From positions 1 through 28,162 of the forward strand of contig JAUCBJ010004007.1 of assembly GCA_032718475.1 (NCBI GenBank): a stretch of DNA of 28,162 bases. The letters run 5' to 3'. Each line of letters begins with the position of its first letter. Positions within the stretch are counted from its first letter, which is position 1. A program made the translations under genes and the position numbers. Shown in pieces: positions 9,536 to 19,379 of the stretch. This stretch comes from Nemertoderma westbladi. Its lineage: Eukaryota > Xenacoelomorpha > Nemertodermatida > Nemertodermatidae. Under the pieces are notes generated by a model. The model did no database searches. It was not told the origin of the DNA and worked only from the letters and a program-made list of their open reading frames with translations.

Positions 9536-10960
9536 TATTGAGAAAAACTCAGTTTCACCAGCAACAAGCAACAATAAGCAACAATAACTTCAACAATAAC
9601 TTCTGGTATTCCAGAAGCTCTTAGGATTTCAAGCATTTTATCTCTATGGATGGATCGAATGCCTTCTTGAAGTCCACAAAAGTCATGACTGCGGGGAGAT
9701 ACTTTGACTTAATTCTTTCAATCAGTCTCCGTAGTGCGAGTATCTGAGCTATTGTTGATCTACTTGGTCGAAATCCGTTTTGGCTCTTACGCAGTAGTTT
9801 CTCTATGTGAGGCCTAATTCTATATAGAATCATTTTATTGTATATTTTGGCAGCTACCACAAGCAGACAGATCCCACGATAGTTTGTTGGTATAACGAGG
9901 TCTCCTTTCTTGTGGAGAGGCTTCAGTTGACCTTTAGTCCAAATTGGTGGTGGCTTTTCCCCTTTTAATATCCGGTTGCAAACATTCAATAATGGTATGT
10001 TTAGCACTCCTGTTTTCCATACCTCCGCTGGGATTTCATCTAATCCACTCGCTTTATTATTGGACATGCTTGTAATGCTTCTTTGGAGTTCGGCAGGTGT
10101 GAATATATATTTTGCCCTGTTGCTCGTTGTTGCTCATTGTTGCTCGTTGTTGCTCGTTGTTGTTCAATGTTGTTCATTGTTGCTCATTGTTGCTCGTTGT
10201 TGCTCATTGTTGCTCGTTGTTTCTCATTGTTGATCGATGTTGCTCGTTGTTGCTCATTGGTGCTCGTTTTTGCTCATTGTTGCTCGTTGTTGCTCATTGT
10301 TGCTCGTTGTTGCTCATTGTTGATCGTTGTTGCTCATTGTTGCTCGTTGTTGCTCATTGTTGATCGTTGTTGCTCATTGTTGATCGTTGTTGCTCGTTGT
10401 TGCTCATTGTTGCTCGTTGTTGCTCATTGTTGCTCGTTGTTTCTCATTGTTGATCGATGTTGCTCGTTGTTGCTCATTGGTGCTCGTTTTTGCTCATTGT
10501 TGCTCGTTGTTGCTCATTGTTGCTCGTTGTTGCTCATTGTTGATCGTTGTTGCTCATTGTTGATCGTTGTTGCTCGTTGTTGCTCATTGTTGCTCGTTGT
10601 TGCTCATTGTTGCACGTTGTTCATTTTAGCACCTACAGATTTTTCCACTTCCCAACACTTTCTTCAGGACTATCGGCTTTGAGGTGCCCCTTTGCACAAC
10701 TTTTCCGACCAGATACCTCATTTACAGTTTGCCAGGTAATTCTTGATTGTTGCTGTATGTGAGCAGTTGTAATTGCTTCAGTTTTATCCTGTATGTACTT
10801 TTCCTGGCTGATGTTGTAGGCCGATTTAAGATCGTCCTTAGCTTTCTCAACCTTGTTAATGTTTTCGGTTGTTAGTTGTTCTGTTTTAACTTTGTAGGCT
10901 ATCTTAAGATCTTCTCTCTTACAAGTAACCTCAGAGTTTCGCCATGGCACATACTGTGTT
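9536..10960 (-). mobile_element. Decayed RTE-like LINE fragment (family B), split by a minisatellite
   Basis: In minus-strand order, residues encoded at 10950-10633 match the linker of endonuclease/reverse-transcriptase proteins just before the RT domain (PW-N-EV near the start, then TVNEVSGRK and KADSPEE). After the minisatellite the RT domain resumes at about 10085 and runs to 9630 (NNKASGLDEIPAEVW, PTNYRGICLL, KSQNGFRPSRST, FVDFKKAFD). The frame is lost after FKKAFD, though nucleotide homology to the 17605-19000 copy continues to about 9536 (GGTGAAACTGAGTTTTTCTC on the minus strand). The endonuclease and the RT C-terminal half are missing. It is a dead fragment. Confidence 0.8.
10119..10625. 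repeat. 10-bp minisatellite with 220-bp higher-order period
   Basis: About 50 copies of TGCTCGTTGT / TGCTCATTGT with sporadic variants. The distinctive run TTCTCATTGT, TGATCGATGT, TGCTCGTTGT, TGCTCATTGG, TGCTCGTTTT occurs at 10221 and again at 10441. This gives a 22-unit, 220-bp higher-order repeat. The array sits inside family B LINE sequence, between its linker and its RT domain. Long open frames across it (Cys/Ser/Leu-rich) are artefacts of periodicity. Confidence 0.92.
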
Positions 10961-11423
10961 ACTTTGCAATTATTTAGGTACCTGGAAACTGCCAGAATGC
11001 CAAAGTTCCTTTTGGGAACTATTCGTGTGACTTAGCCACATGTCTTTTCTGCATGTAACGGTAAATCATCCACTTCTGATTTACCAGACTACCCGACCCA
11101 ATCGCCAGCCACTGTCCCCTTCCCGGCCACCGAGTGCCCCTAGAGCAGTCAGCCTCAGAGACCATTGTGGAAATCGGCGACGACACGGTTTAGGTATCGA
11201 CTGAATCCCGTAACCCGAAGGAGTAACAATCCGAAGTTTCGATACTCGAGTGAATGCACGCCAACTATGAAACACTCCTACCGGTACCGGTACATACATC
11301 CATTAGTGAAGTCACACCTCAACCAGGCAAACCTCCCTGGAGAACAAAGACCACTAGACACCAGACCAAACCCCACTGAAGAATGTAAATCAGGCCAAAC
11401 TACAGTCAGTTCAACTGTATTAA
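10961..11423. other. Stretch upstream of the zinc-finger gene
   Basis: GC content is higher than in the neighbourhood. A 97-residue open frame on the plus strand at 11165-11458 has no domain and is out of frame with the zinc-finger reading. It could be 5' UTR or an exon of that gene; I cannot decide. Confidence 0.35.
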
Positions 11424-12363
11424 CTATTGATAAGGTATTCTATACCACCGCTGGCTGAATCCACTACCAACTCAAACCATTATTCTATCCAGCCTATCCC
11501 AGATCCGTCACCGTCGGTGTCGGAGGTTCCGGAAATTATGTTCATTAAGACGGAAGACGAACCGCAATATGAACCCCTTGTAGGTCCAACTGATAGCCGT
11601 ATTAACGAGGTGAACGGCGCTGTAGACTGGGGTCTCCCTCCAGATACTAACCCATCAACTCCCAACACCTCACAATCTCTGGTCAACTTCGACTTAAACC
11701 TATTTCACACCTACAGCCACAACCACAGGTTGCTCACCGAACATACAGTTGTATCTGATATCCGCGCCCAATCACATTGATCAGCAGATGATTCACACAT
11801 TCACGCACCCGGAAATGACGTAACAACCGGAAATATAATTCATTATTGCACCCAAACCGACCCTTCTGGGGTTCAACCGGAAATTCTGGTGAAAAACTCA
11901 TCGAATGAGAAGCGCTTCGGCTGTGATACGTGTGGCAAGGCATTCGCATTGAAGGGCGATCTAAATAGACACAAGCGTACCCACACCGGCGAGCGTCCAT
12001 ACGAATGCGGCACCTGCAACAAACGATTCTCCCAATTAAGTCACAGAAATGAGCACAACAGAATCCACACCGGAGAGCGCCCTTACTTATGTGACACCTG
12101 TGGGAAGGGATTTAAAACGAAAGTTAGTTTAACGTCCCACATACGCATCCACACCGGAGAGCGCCCTTACTTATGTGACACCTGTGGGAAGGGATTTAAA
12201 ACGAAGTTTAACGTCCCACATACGCATCCACTCCGGAGAGCGTCCGTACGTGTGCGATACATGCGGTAAATGTTTCACCCTACGCCATCACAACAACAAC
12301 AGGACACAAATGCATCCGCAGATGGGTAACATTGTAACTGAAACATTTCTAAAACTCAAGTAG
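11424..12363 (+). pseudogene. C2H2 zinc-finger gene with premature stop and frameshift
   Basis: C2H2 fingers bind DNA, usually in transcription factors. The upstream part (first in-frame ATG at 11538) is acidic and polar with a K-T-E-D-E motif but no recognised domain. It ends at TGA 11778-11780. The same frame then runs through fingers 1-3 (C-x2-C-x12-H-x3-H; about 11916-12150) joined by standard TGERPY linkers. Finger 4 is nearly identical to finger 3, a recent duplication, but lacks 5 bp at about 12205, shifting the frame. Finger 5 and the stop (12361-12363) lie in the shifted frame. Finger 5 has Arg where the first zinc-binding His should be. A polyadenylation signal follows 36 bp after the stop. 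This is probably a pseudogene; a short intron removing the TGA, or sequencing errors, would be alternatives. Confidence 0.7.
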
Positions 12364-12398
12364 TCTGAATTTCTTGTAGACTCGTACCCAAGTTGCAG

Positions 12399-12404
12399 AA
12401 TAAA
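12399..12404 (+). terminator. Polyadenylation signal of the zinc-finger gene
   Basis: AATAAA lies 36 bp downstream of the zinc-finger stop codon at 12361-12363, the usual place for a 3'-end processing signal when the 3' UTR is short. It suggests that the locus was, or is, a transcribed gene. Confidence 0.5.
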
Positions 12405-12660
12405 CTACTATAAGTATATGTGGATTATGTTGTATAAGTCGTTGTAGAAGGCCGGTTATAAAGTTTTGTGGTAGTAAATTAACATCATTTTAAAACTTAA
12501 TCGTAGTACGTAGTTGGACTTCATTAATGTGTGATCTAAAAGAAGACTAGATGGTGGAGGCGGGTTGCGACCAATTATTAGTTTGCAACCTCCACCAGGA
12601 TGTCCGCCTTTTTACCTCGCTTGTTGATTATATCGATGGCATCTTGACGAACAGACGTAT

Positions 12661-13501
12661 TGGCAACTTTTGCGATTTTGACTTTATTGGGTATTTGAGT
12701 TCATAAAAGGTGGAACTATGTTTTGACAAAAGGTCGTATTCATATCTTCAGTATTAAACACTATACAGTAAAAAGCAAACGCCCTTATATGGTATTTCTA
12801 AACAATTTTAATTTGACGAAAGGTCGTATAAGAAAAATTTTCCAAAACGTCTGTTCGTCAAAAAGTTAGTCAATGATTTATCTTGTAATACGACCTATTA
12901 ATGTTTATAAAAATATGAACTAAAATGTAAGAAACCTTACTAATATTGTTATATTGATGTTTTATTTATATTTCAATATGCAATATTAACTAATTTGCCC
13001 AAAACAATGAGAGTAGAGTTGAACTTGACAGAAAATTTATGACACATTTATTTATGCAAGTGGGTGGGTACAACACTGTGCTCATATTGTAAAGTTATAA
13101 AGTTATTGTTGGACGTGAAACACAAAACACTAAAGGCAATCCAAAGGCTCCACTCTCGCTCTCTTGGCTGTTACTATAAGGCAGAGATGATGCCACACTT
13201 CTTCCAATGTTAAATACTCTCATTATACAACACTTTTCTTTATCCCCCCAGAAGATCAACATTTAACTCTCCAGGGGAAAATCGATGGAAACAACAGCTT
13301 ATTAGAAGCAAAAATGAAACTGTAACTTCTCTTTCGATTATTGTTGTGTTGGTTAGAATAACCAGTCTTAACTGACATTCATTAAGACATGCATACGATT
13401 AGTATGAGTACTTGTTATTAAGTTTTCCAATATGTTTGATGAATTACTGATGTGGATGTGGAAGGGAAAGATAAAATTGCGAATACATGGCGGGTATCAC
13501 T
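12661..13501. other. Left interior of the TIR element
   Basis: AT-rich and non-coding. It contains the subterminal TTGACGAA-type motifs up to about 12895. Nothing else recognisable lies between there and the LINE insertion point at 13502. Confidence 0.5.
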
Positions 13502-13512
13502 GGTGTATTACC
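13502..13512. repeat. Target site duplication, left copy
   Basis: GGTGTATTACC, identical to 17266-17276 at the other end of the family A LINE. It directly abuts the TAG-repeat 3' tail of the element. Confidence 0.85.
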
Positions 13513-16500
13513 TACTACTAGGATCGGCATGCTGCATTGCAGCTGCATTTTTAAGAATGCTGTGCCGGCTTGTCAACAAAATTGCACCGCCACAACTCCC
13601 TATCACCCATGACATTTGCTAGATCATCCGCATCTTTAAGGCCAGTGTCCTTTAAGATGCGTCTCAAGAAAGTCATGGGCTGTCCACCATGCTTATTTAC
13701 TCCATGAGGCTGCCAAAGTACAAGATTATGCACTGGCTGGTCCTCACGGCGAAAGCAATGTCCTGCAAAGCGGAGGCGATTTTGTTCTAGTGTCAAGCTT
13801 GGGGGAACCAATGAGACACCTCCAATGTTATATAGTGTCTGGTTGGAGATGTGTGCATTGTACTTGACACAATGTACCCGGCGTAGCATTCTTGTGAATG
13901 TGCCATCCAGAGATTTGGTGTCCTCAGCAGTTAGAGCCCAGCATGGACTCCCGTAGAGGAGTACTGGAACTACTGCTGCTCTAAATAATCGGACCTTAAG
14001 TTTCCGATTAATTCTAGGTGACTTCCAAATCCTGGAAAGCCTATTCAAGGCTGCCCATGCCTTTCCCTTACGTATTCGAAGGTCCTCACCTGACTTCCGG
14101 ATCCATGATCCCAGGTAACAGAAGTCGTCCACATGCTCAAGCATACCATCCTTTGAGCTTATGCTCATCCGATCAGAGACTTGCTGAGGACTTTCAAAGT
14201 TAACTGTCAGAATTTTGGTCTTTCTGGAGTTAATAAAAAGACCAACACTAGAAGCAGCATGTTCTAATGAGCTGAGGAGCCGCTGGGCTCCCTCTAATGA
14301 TTCTGAGAGTACTCCTAAGTCATCAGCAAAGTCTAGATCAGTTAGGTACTTGGCAGGATTTCCTCGACTTCTGGAGCCATTAGGTGGAGTTATCATCACC
14401 CCATCATCATTATAATGATCTAAGGACATGCGTAGAACATAGTCAACCACAATAATGAACAAGAATGGTGCAAGTGTGTCTCCTTGGAGGACGCCCCATA
14501 ACACTTCAAATGGTTCTGTGTCACCGTCAACAGTAGACACAAATGTTGTCGAACCATCGTATACTGATCTGATTGCTGCAATAATTTCATCAGGAATCCC
14601 ATATAATGAAAGTATGCTGAACATACGTGAGCGAGAGACTGAATCAAAGGCCTTGAAGAAGTCAACAAAGATAACAGCCAGATGCCTGTCTTTCTTTTTT
14701 GATAACTCTTCAATTATCCTTCTAAGTGCCAAAATGGGCTCCATGGTCCCACGACCTTTACGGAACCCATTCTGATTTCCACGTAGCAGTCTCTCAATGG
14801 GATCCCTGATGCGATTTAATAGAATTCTATTGTATAGTTTTGCAGCAATCGAGATCAATGAGATTCCCCGAAAAGAACCATAGAGTGTTAGGTTGCCCTT
14901 CTTGGGAACTGGCACCAACTTATTTGTTTTCATTTCTTGTGGGACTCTTGTTGTACGGTACATGTCTACTATGATGGGATAGATGAGCTTTAAACACTCA
15001 GGTATTTTAAAGACCTCAGGGGGAACACCATCTACTCCACTGGCACGATTGGTCTTAATGCTCTTTGCAGCAGCCTTCACTTCTGCAAAGGAGATATCGC
15101 CAATGGGAATATCTGGGAGTACAGACTCAGACACTTTTACTTCTATAAAGTTATCAGGCAATACCCTGTCATTATTGAGGAGCTTTTCAAAGTGGGCTTT
15201 CCAACCATTGAGGCGATCGGCTGGTGATTCAGCCTTAACCTTGGTGGTTGGTTGGCTTTTCCGCCCAGTAAGCAGATTGATCGATTTCCATGCCTGGGAT
15301 GATTGCCTGCTGTCGTCAGCATCATTGATGGCATCAACCTGTTGGTTTATTAGCTCCTGTAGATTAACAGAGTACTGCCTGTTCAGGGACCTAGATGCAG
15401 CTTTAACTGCATTCTTGGCCGCTGTAGTCTGTTTGAGTCGGGACTCTTTCTGCGCCTTATGAAGGTCATTTCGGCACTTCTGAATTTTGTTGTCAGTCCA
15501 GGGGGCCCTTTTCCTGTTTCGAGGGTATACAGGAACTGTTTCTGCAGCTGCTAACTTAACTGCTTCTGTAAAGGCAGTATAGCCCTCACAGTGATCTGCC
15601 GCCTCAGAGGCAAGAGCCTCATACCTGTTGCTCAGCTGTAGTGTGAAGCTGGATCTCACACTTGGCTGTTGCAACAGAGAGGACCAGTCATGCCGTGGCA
15701 AGGCAGATTTCATTGTTCTGCTAGCACGCAGACTAAGTCTTACCTTGGCCACAATAAGGCGGTGATCACTGGAGAAGGGTCGAAGTGTAAATGCATTACA
15801 GTCTTGTATAGAGCTCCTGTATTTCCTACGAAACAGAATATGGTCTATCTGGGACTTGTGACCACTGGGTCCACTATGAGTCCATAGCTTTCCAGTTCGC
15901 TTCTTGAACTGGGTTCCAGCCGAAAACAATCCATTTCCAGAGATAAAATCCTGAAGATGGACAGAATTTCGGTTAACACTATTGCTATAGACCCAGGGCG
16001 ATGTAGGTGATTGATGCAGACTTGCATTAAAGTCTCCCAGGAATGTTAAGAATGCATGCTGATCCACTCCATCAGTTGCTGCTTGTAGATTGTGGTAGAA
16101 ATTTTCCACCTCCTCTACAGGGGCAACACTAGTTGGAGAGTAGCACACAATCAGAACCACCTTAGGAAACTTCTTAGCCAGTCTTCCAGAACATGAGAAG
16201 TGGCAACGGATGATGCGGTTAGAGATTTGGTCTATTTTGTCCAATGCTGCATGTGCAGTTGGATTCATCAATAGACCAATTCCACCATTGCCACTATCAT
16301 CTGCTGACACGAGGGCGAGTCGCCAACCGCCCCCCATGTCCTTAATCAGAACCTCATCAGTCTGTCCAGTCTGCATTCGGTGCTCTTGAACACCCACTGC
16401 GCTAAGAGAAAGCTTATCTGCCAAGGCAGTCAGCTCACCTTGTCGCATTGGGGACCCGAGTGTTAGGGTATTTACTGAGGCTAGTCTAGTGACTTGCCTC

Positions 16501-17265
16501 AGATTCACCAATGGCTTTGTTGGTCGGGGTGGAACATGAGAGTAGCCTCCAACTCCAGAATCCCTCTCCCCATCACAATCTGGCCTCCCTGGTGACCCAG
16601 GGTTTGGGCCAGAAAGGTCATCAGGAAAGGGACTCAAAGAATTGTTGGCTGCTCTCTCTCCAGTAGGGGGTGAGACAGGCAGCCGGTCAGGAGTTAACTG
16701 ACGCCTGTGAGGCCGATTGTGTCCGGTAATTCCACTGGCCTCTAGTGGCCGGACCTCCGCATTGCTAATGTAATCCATAGTGGGGGTTGGGGGGTGCTTT
16801 TTTGCCGAGTCAGCTCTCGGGGCAAATACCACACCCTGGTTTGCCATTCCACAGGGTGGGTGTCGCAATGGAGTCAGATATGAGGCCCATCACCCATATC
16901 TACTCTGGCGTACATGACCCACCATTGGCTGTTGCAGCTCATCCGCTGGGTCATGCCCTGTACCCTTGCTGCCAGGTGCAGGTCGCAGTGAAGTGCCCTC
17001 AGAGTGGACATGAGAACACTCTACTCCTAACCAGCCATTGGTAGATCACCATCTGCCTGGTCAGGCCATATACCCCTGCAGCCAAGTATATGGGTCCTTA
17101 ATCCAGGACCAAGGGCGTCCTTATCCCAGAACGAAGGGGGTCCTAGTTACAGGACCAGATTTGCCCTAGTAAGAGGGTCTATGCAGCTACAGGTGGCACC
17201 TCCTTTATGCTGCATGGAGGTGGCAAGTTTTCTTGATCAATGACCTAGAATACCTGACCTGACAA
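13513..17265 (-). mobile_element. Full-length RTE-like LINE (family A), 3753 bp, with 11-bp TSD
   Basis: The insertion is flanked by exact direct repeats GGTGTATTACC at 13502-13512 and 17266-17276, a target site duplication that fixes both ends. In minus-strand order it has a roughly 420-bp 5' UTR, a single ORF (endonuclease plus reverse transcriptase), a very short 3' UTR of about 30 bp and a 3' tail of TAG trinucleotides. A single ORF, a short 3' UTR and a microsatellite-like tail fit the RTE clade; the clade call is inferred from architecture and motif style. A second copy at 25845 onward shares the same 3' end. Confidence 0.87.
13551..16847 (-). CDS. Endonuclease/reverse transcriptase of the family A LINE (ORF intact)
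   Basis: This protein nicks target DNA and copies the element's RNA in place (target-primed reverse transcription). From the ATG at 16847 it is 1098 residues; the frame is open a few codons upstream without another ATG. Residues 1-115 are Pro/Ser-rich and disordered. An apurinic-type endonuclease domain covers about 120-372, with Glu155 (VQEHR), GDFN with Asp272, QIDH with Asp335, and S-D-H at 360-362. A Lys/Arg/Gln-rich linker follows. The RT domain is at about 610-890, with Asp729 in FVDFFKAFD, GVLQGDTLAPFLF, and FADD at 840-843. The C-terminal region has YLGSWI, LLYGSPCW and RLRFAGHCFR motifs usual after RTE-type RT domains. No stop or frameshift interrupts it and all catalytic residues are present, so the copy could be active. 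Confidence 0.9.
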   Translation of the reverse strand: MANQGVVFAPRADSAKKHPPTPTMDYISNAEVRPLEASGITGHNRPHRRQLTPDRLPVSPPTGERAANNSLSPFPDDLSGPNPGSPGRPDCDGERDSGVGGYSHVPPRPTKPLVNLRQVTRLASVNTLTLGSPMRQGELTALADKLSLSAVGVQEHRMQTGQTDEVLIKDMGGGWRLALVSADDSGNGGIGLLMNPTAHAALDKIDQISNRIIRCHFSCSGRLAKKFPKVVLIVCYSPTSVAPVEEVENFYHNLQAATDGVDQHAFLTFLGDFNASLHQSPTSPWVYSNSVNRNSVHLQDFISGNGLFSAGTQFKKRTGKLWTHSGPSGHKSQIDHILFRRKYRSSIQDCNAFTLRPFSSDHRLIVAKVRLSLRASRTMKSALPRHDWSSLLQQPSVRSSFTLQLSNRYEALASEAADHCEGYTAFTEAVKLAAAETVPVYPRNRKRAPWTDNKIQKCRNDLHKAQKESRLKQTTAAKNAVKAASRSLNRQYSVNLQELINQQVDAINDADDSRQSSQAWKSINLLTGRKSQPTTKVKAESPADRLNGWKAHFEKLLNNDRVLPDNFIEVKVSESVLPDIPIGDISFAEVKAAAKSIKTNRASGVDGVPPEVFKIPECLKLIYPIIVDMYRTTRVPQEMKTNKLVPVPKKGNLTLYGSFRGISLISIAAKLYNRILLNRIRDPIERLLRGNQNGFRKGRGTMEPILALRRIIEELSKKKDRHLAVIFVDFFKAFDSVSRSRMFSILSLYGIPDEIIAAIRSVYDGSTTFVSTVDGDTEPFEVLWGVLQGDTLAPFLFIIVVDYVLRMSLDHYNDDGVMITPPNGSRSRGNPAKYLTDLDFADDLGVLSESLEGAQRLLSSLEHAASSVGLFINSRKTKILTVNFESPQQVSDRMSISSKDGMLEHVDDFCYLGSWIRKSGEDLRIRKGKAWAALNRLSRIWKSPRINRKLKVRLFRAAVVPVLLYGSPCWALTAEDTKSLDGTFTRMLRRVHCVKYNAHISNQTLYNIGGVSLVPPSLTLEQNRLRFAGHCFRREDQPVHNLVLWQPHGVNKHGGQPMTFLRRILKDTGLKDADDLANVMGDRELWRCNFVDKPAQHS

Positions 17266-17276
17266 GGTGTATTACC
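17266..17276. repeat. Target site duplication, right copy
   Basis: GGTGTATTACC, identical to 13502-13512. It abuts the 5' end of the LINE (minus strand begins TTGTCAGGTCAGG). Joining the outer flanks restores ACTGGT-GTATT-ACCAGT, a small palindrome at the original target. Confidence 0.85.
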
Positions 17277-17604
17277 AGTACAGAGCGAAACGAGGTCATC
17301 ATACTTTCCAGTAGCCAATCGTGAAGCTGAAGAATATGCTTTAGCTATTATAGCTGAAATATATCTTTTTTCTCGAATTTTGGGAAGAGTAATGGCATCA
17401 AATTCCGGTTGTTGATGCATATTCTTGAAGTAAATTTTATTCGTTGTTGGTGTTATGGTGTTCTTGTTGTTAATTTCCAGTTGGGTTTTAGTTTTATAAA
17501 AGTTTAGTGAAAAATTTATTTTTTTAGCGATTTCGCGCTTGTTTATGTGTGCTTTAATGTATACAAATGATGAACCGATGGCGGACTCCATGTAGACCCT
17601 ATGG
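17277..17604. other. Gene-free stretch between two LINEs
   Basis: AT-rich sequence inside the large TIR element. A 147-residue minus-strand open frame spanning 17205-17648 crosses the LINE boundary and has no domain. I see no supported feature. Confidence 0.45.
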
Positions 17605-19000
17605 TAGGAAAACAGGAGTGCAAACAGACCATTATTGAATGTTTGCAACCGGATGTTAAAAGGGGAAAAGCCACCACCAATTTGGACTAAAGGTCAACTA
17701 AAGCCTCTCCCCAAGAATGGAGACATCGGTATACCAACAAACTATCGTGGGATCTGTCTGCTTGTGGTAGCTGCCAAAATATACAATAAAATGATTCTAT
17801 ATAGGATTAGGCCTCACATAGAGAAACAACTGCGTAAGAGCCAAAACGGATTATATAGATACTTGCACTACGGAGACTGATTGAAGGAATTAAGTCGAAG
17901 AATCTCCCCGCAGTCATGACTTTTGTGGACTTCAAGAAGGCATTAGACTCCATCCATAGAGGCAAAATGCTTGAAATCCTAAGAGCTTGTGGAATACCAG
18001 AAGTAATTGTTGCTGGCATTGTTTTGTTATATTGTGACACAGAAGCGCAGGTACTCTCACCAGATGGTGAAACTGAGTTTTTCTCAATCCTGGCTGGGGT
18101 ACAGCAAGGTGATACATTAGCAGCATTACTATTTGTAATTGTGCCGGATTACGCAATGAGGACAGCCACAAAGGGTGAAGATCTGGGATTCACACTTCAA
18201 GAACGCAGAAGTAGTAGATATCCGGCAACTACAGTCACAGACACCGACTTTGAGGATGACATCGCCCTGCTCTCTAATACCCTAGCAGATGCACAGCTTC
18301 TACTAAATAAAGTGGAGAGGGCTGCTAAGGAGGTTGGATTGCATATAAATGCTACCAAGACCGAATTCATCACCTTTAATGTTGATGGAAACTTGACAAG
18401 CATTAATAGTAATCAACTAAGGAAGGTTGACGACTTCCAGTACCTTGGATCATGGATAGAGAGTAGCAAAAAGGACATAGAAGTTAGGAAAGCAAAGGCT
18501 TGGGTAGCTCTATCAAAAATTGATACCATCTGGAAATCAGATCTCTCCAGGCACCTGAAGACTAAGTTCTTTCGAGCCACAGTGGAAAGTGTATTTTTAT
18601 ATGGGGGTGAGACCTTGACACTGGCTAAATCACTTGAACAACGAATTGATGGTTGCTACACAAGACTACTAAGGGCAGCCCTAAACATCAGCTGGAGACA
18701 ACACATGACAAACGCCGAGCTTTATGGTACAATACCACCTGTATCAACCACTCTCCGTGAACGCAGATTACGATTCAGTTGGGCACTGCTGGCGAAGTAA
18801 AGACGAGGTCATACCAGATCTACTTTTCTGGCAACCAACTCATGGAAAGCGTAGTCGTGGACGACCGGCCATAACATATATAGATCAACTTGAAAGGGAT
18901 ACTGAACTTGGGAGAAACGAAATTGCGACAACTATGGAGAATCGGGAAGCCTGGAAGGATCTCATTTCCACTGTCCGAGTTCGCTTGACCTAGTAGAGTA
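17605..19000 (+). mobile_element. 5'-truncated, frameshifted RTE-like LINE (family B)
   Basis: Homology to the family B copy at 9536-10960 begins abruptly at about 17605, as expected of 5' truncation by incomplete reverse transcription. The RT reading is broken. The first part (17635-17880: PTNYRGICLL, KSQNG) is lost by a deletion after KSQNG. A second frame (17916-18800) carries FVDFKKALDS, GVQQGDTLAALLF, YLGSWI and LLR motifs. The last part (18724-18993) has FWQPTHGKRSRGRP in another frame. The catalytic FADD is FEDD at 18249-18260. After the stop at 18993 comes a TAGTAGAGTAG tail resembling the family A tail. The endonuclease is absent, so it is a dead copy. Confidence 0.85.
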
Positions 19001-19347
19001 GTACATAGTTAGCAAAACTATAATTAATTATATTCAGAATTACAATGGAGGACCTTATTGCTCCCTTGTGAACCGGGCTTATGCTATAAGTAAAAATATA
19101 GTACTTGACTTATTTTGGCAAAAGCCCTTAATATTTTTTTGACGAAACGGCGTATTTCAAATATGACGTCATTAAATGACGTCATACTCTTCAAATAAAA
19201 AAAAATACATTTTTTTCTGAATGCCCTCAGCAAAATTGTTGTTACAATGAAATATGAAGCGGTTTTATAAAGTTGATTGCAAGTTATGCATAATTAAAAA
19301 ACTAAAAATTTTCAAACGCCATTTTCTCAGAATCATCAAAACATGAC
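19001..19347. other. Right interior of the TIR element, with two TGACGTCA palindromes
   Basis: Non-coding. It contains a subterminal TTGACGAA motif (19139-19155) and two perfect TGACGTCA octamers at 19164-19171 and 19177-19184, five bases apart. TGACGTCA is the CREB/ATF consensus, but here it may simply be part of the element's subterminal repeats. Confidence 0.4.
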
Positions 19348-19379
19348 ATACGACTGTTCGTCAAGTTGCCATCGATATA

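Larger units (their letters stand above)
12629..19379. mobile_element. 6.75-kb TIR element carrying nested LINEs
   Basis: The ends 12629-12660 and 19348-19379 are 32-bp inverted repeats matching at 30 positions (each begins TATATCGATGGCA from outside, then CTTGACGAACAG). A subterminal motif TTGACGAA-(A/C)(A/G)G-N-CGTAT or close variants recurs just inside: 12643, 12723 and 12823 on plus, 12844-12860 inverted, and 19139 near the right end. Such motifs are typical of transposase binding sites. TA at both edges would fit a TA target duplication, but this is not unique. The interior holds a complete family A LINE and a family B LINE fragment; without them about 1.6 kb of non-coding sequence remains. 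No transposase was seen, so it is non-autonomous or gutted. Confidence 0.6.

Noticed and set aside
10083-10682. 199-residue Cys/Ser/Leu-rich open frame on plus and similar overlapping frames
   Set aside because: Produced entirely by the 10-bp minisatellite; open in several frames with the same low-complexity content.
11529-11885. Four CCGGAAAT motifs as an ETS-factor cluster
   Set aside because: They fall within or beside coding sequence of the zinc-finger gene and could be chance or codon-driven; no independent support.
15143-15462. Open frames antisense to or out of frame with the LINE ORF
   Set aside because: Shadows of the family A coding sequence; the same frames recur in the second copy with no conserved domain.
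17205-17648. 147-residue minus-strand open frame
   Set aside because: Spans a LINE boundary, target duplication and the start of another LINE; composition is low in information and no domain is seen.
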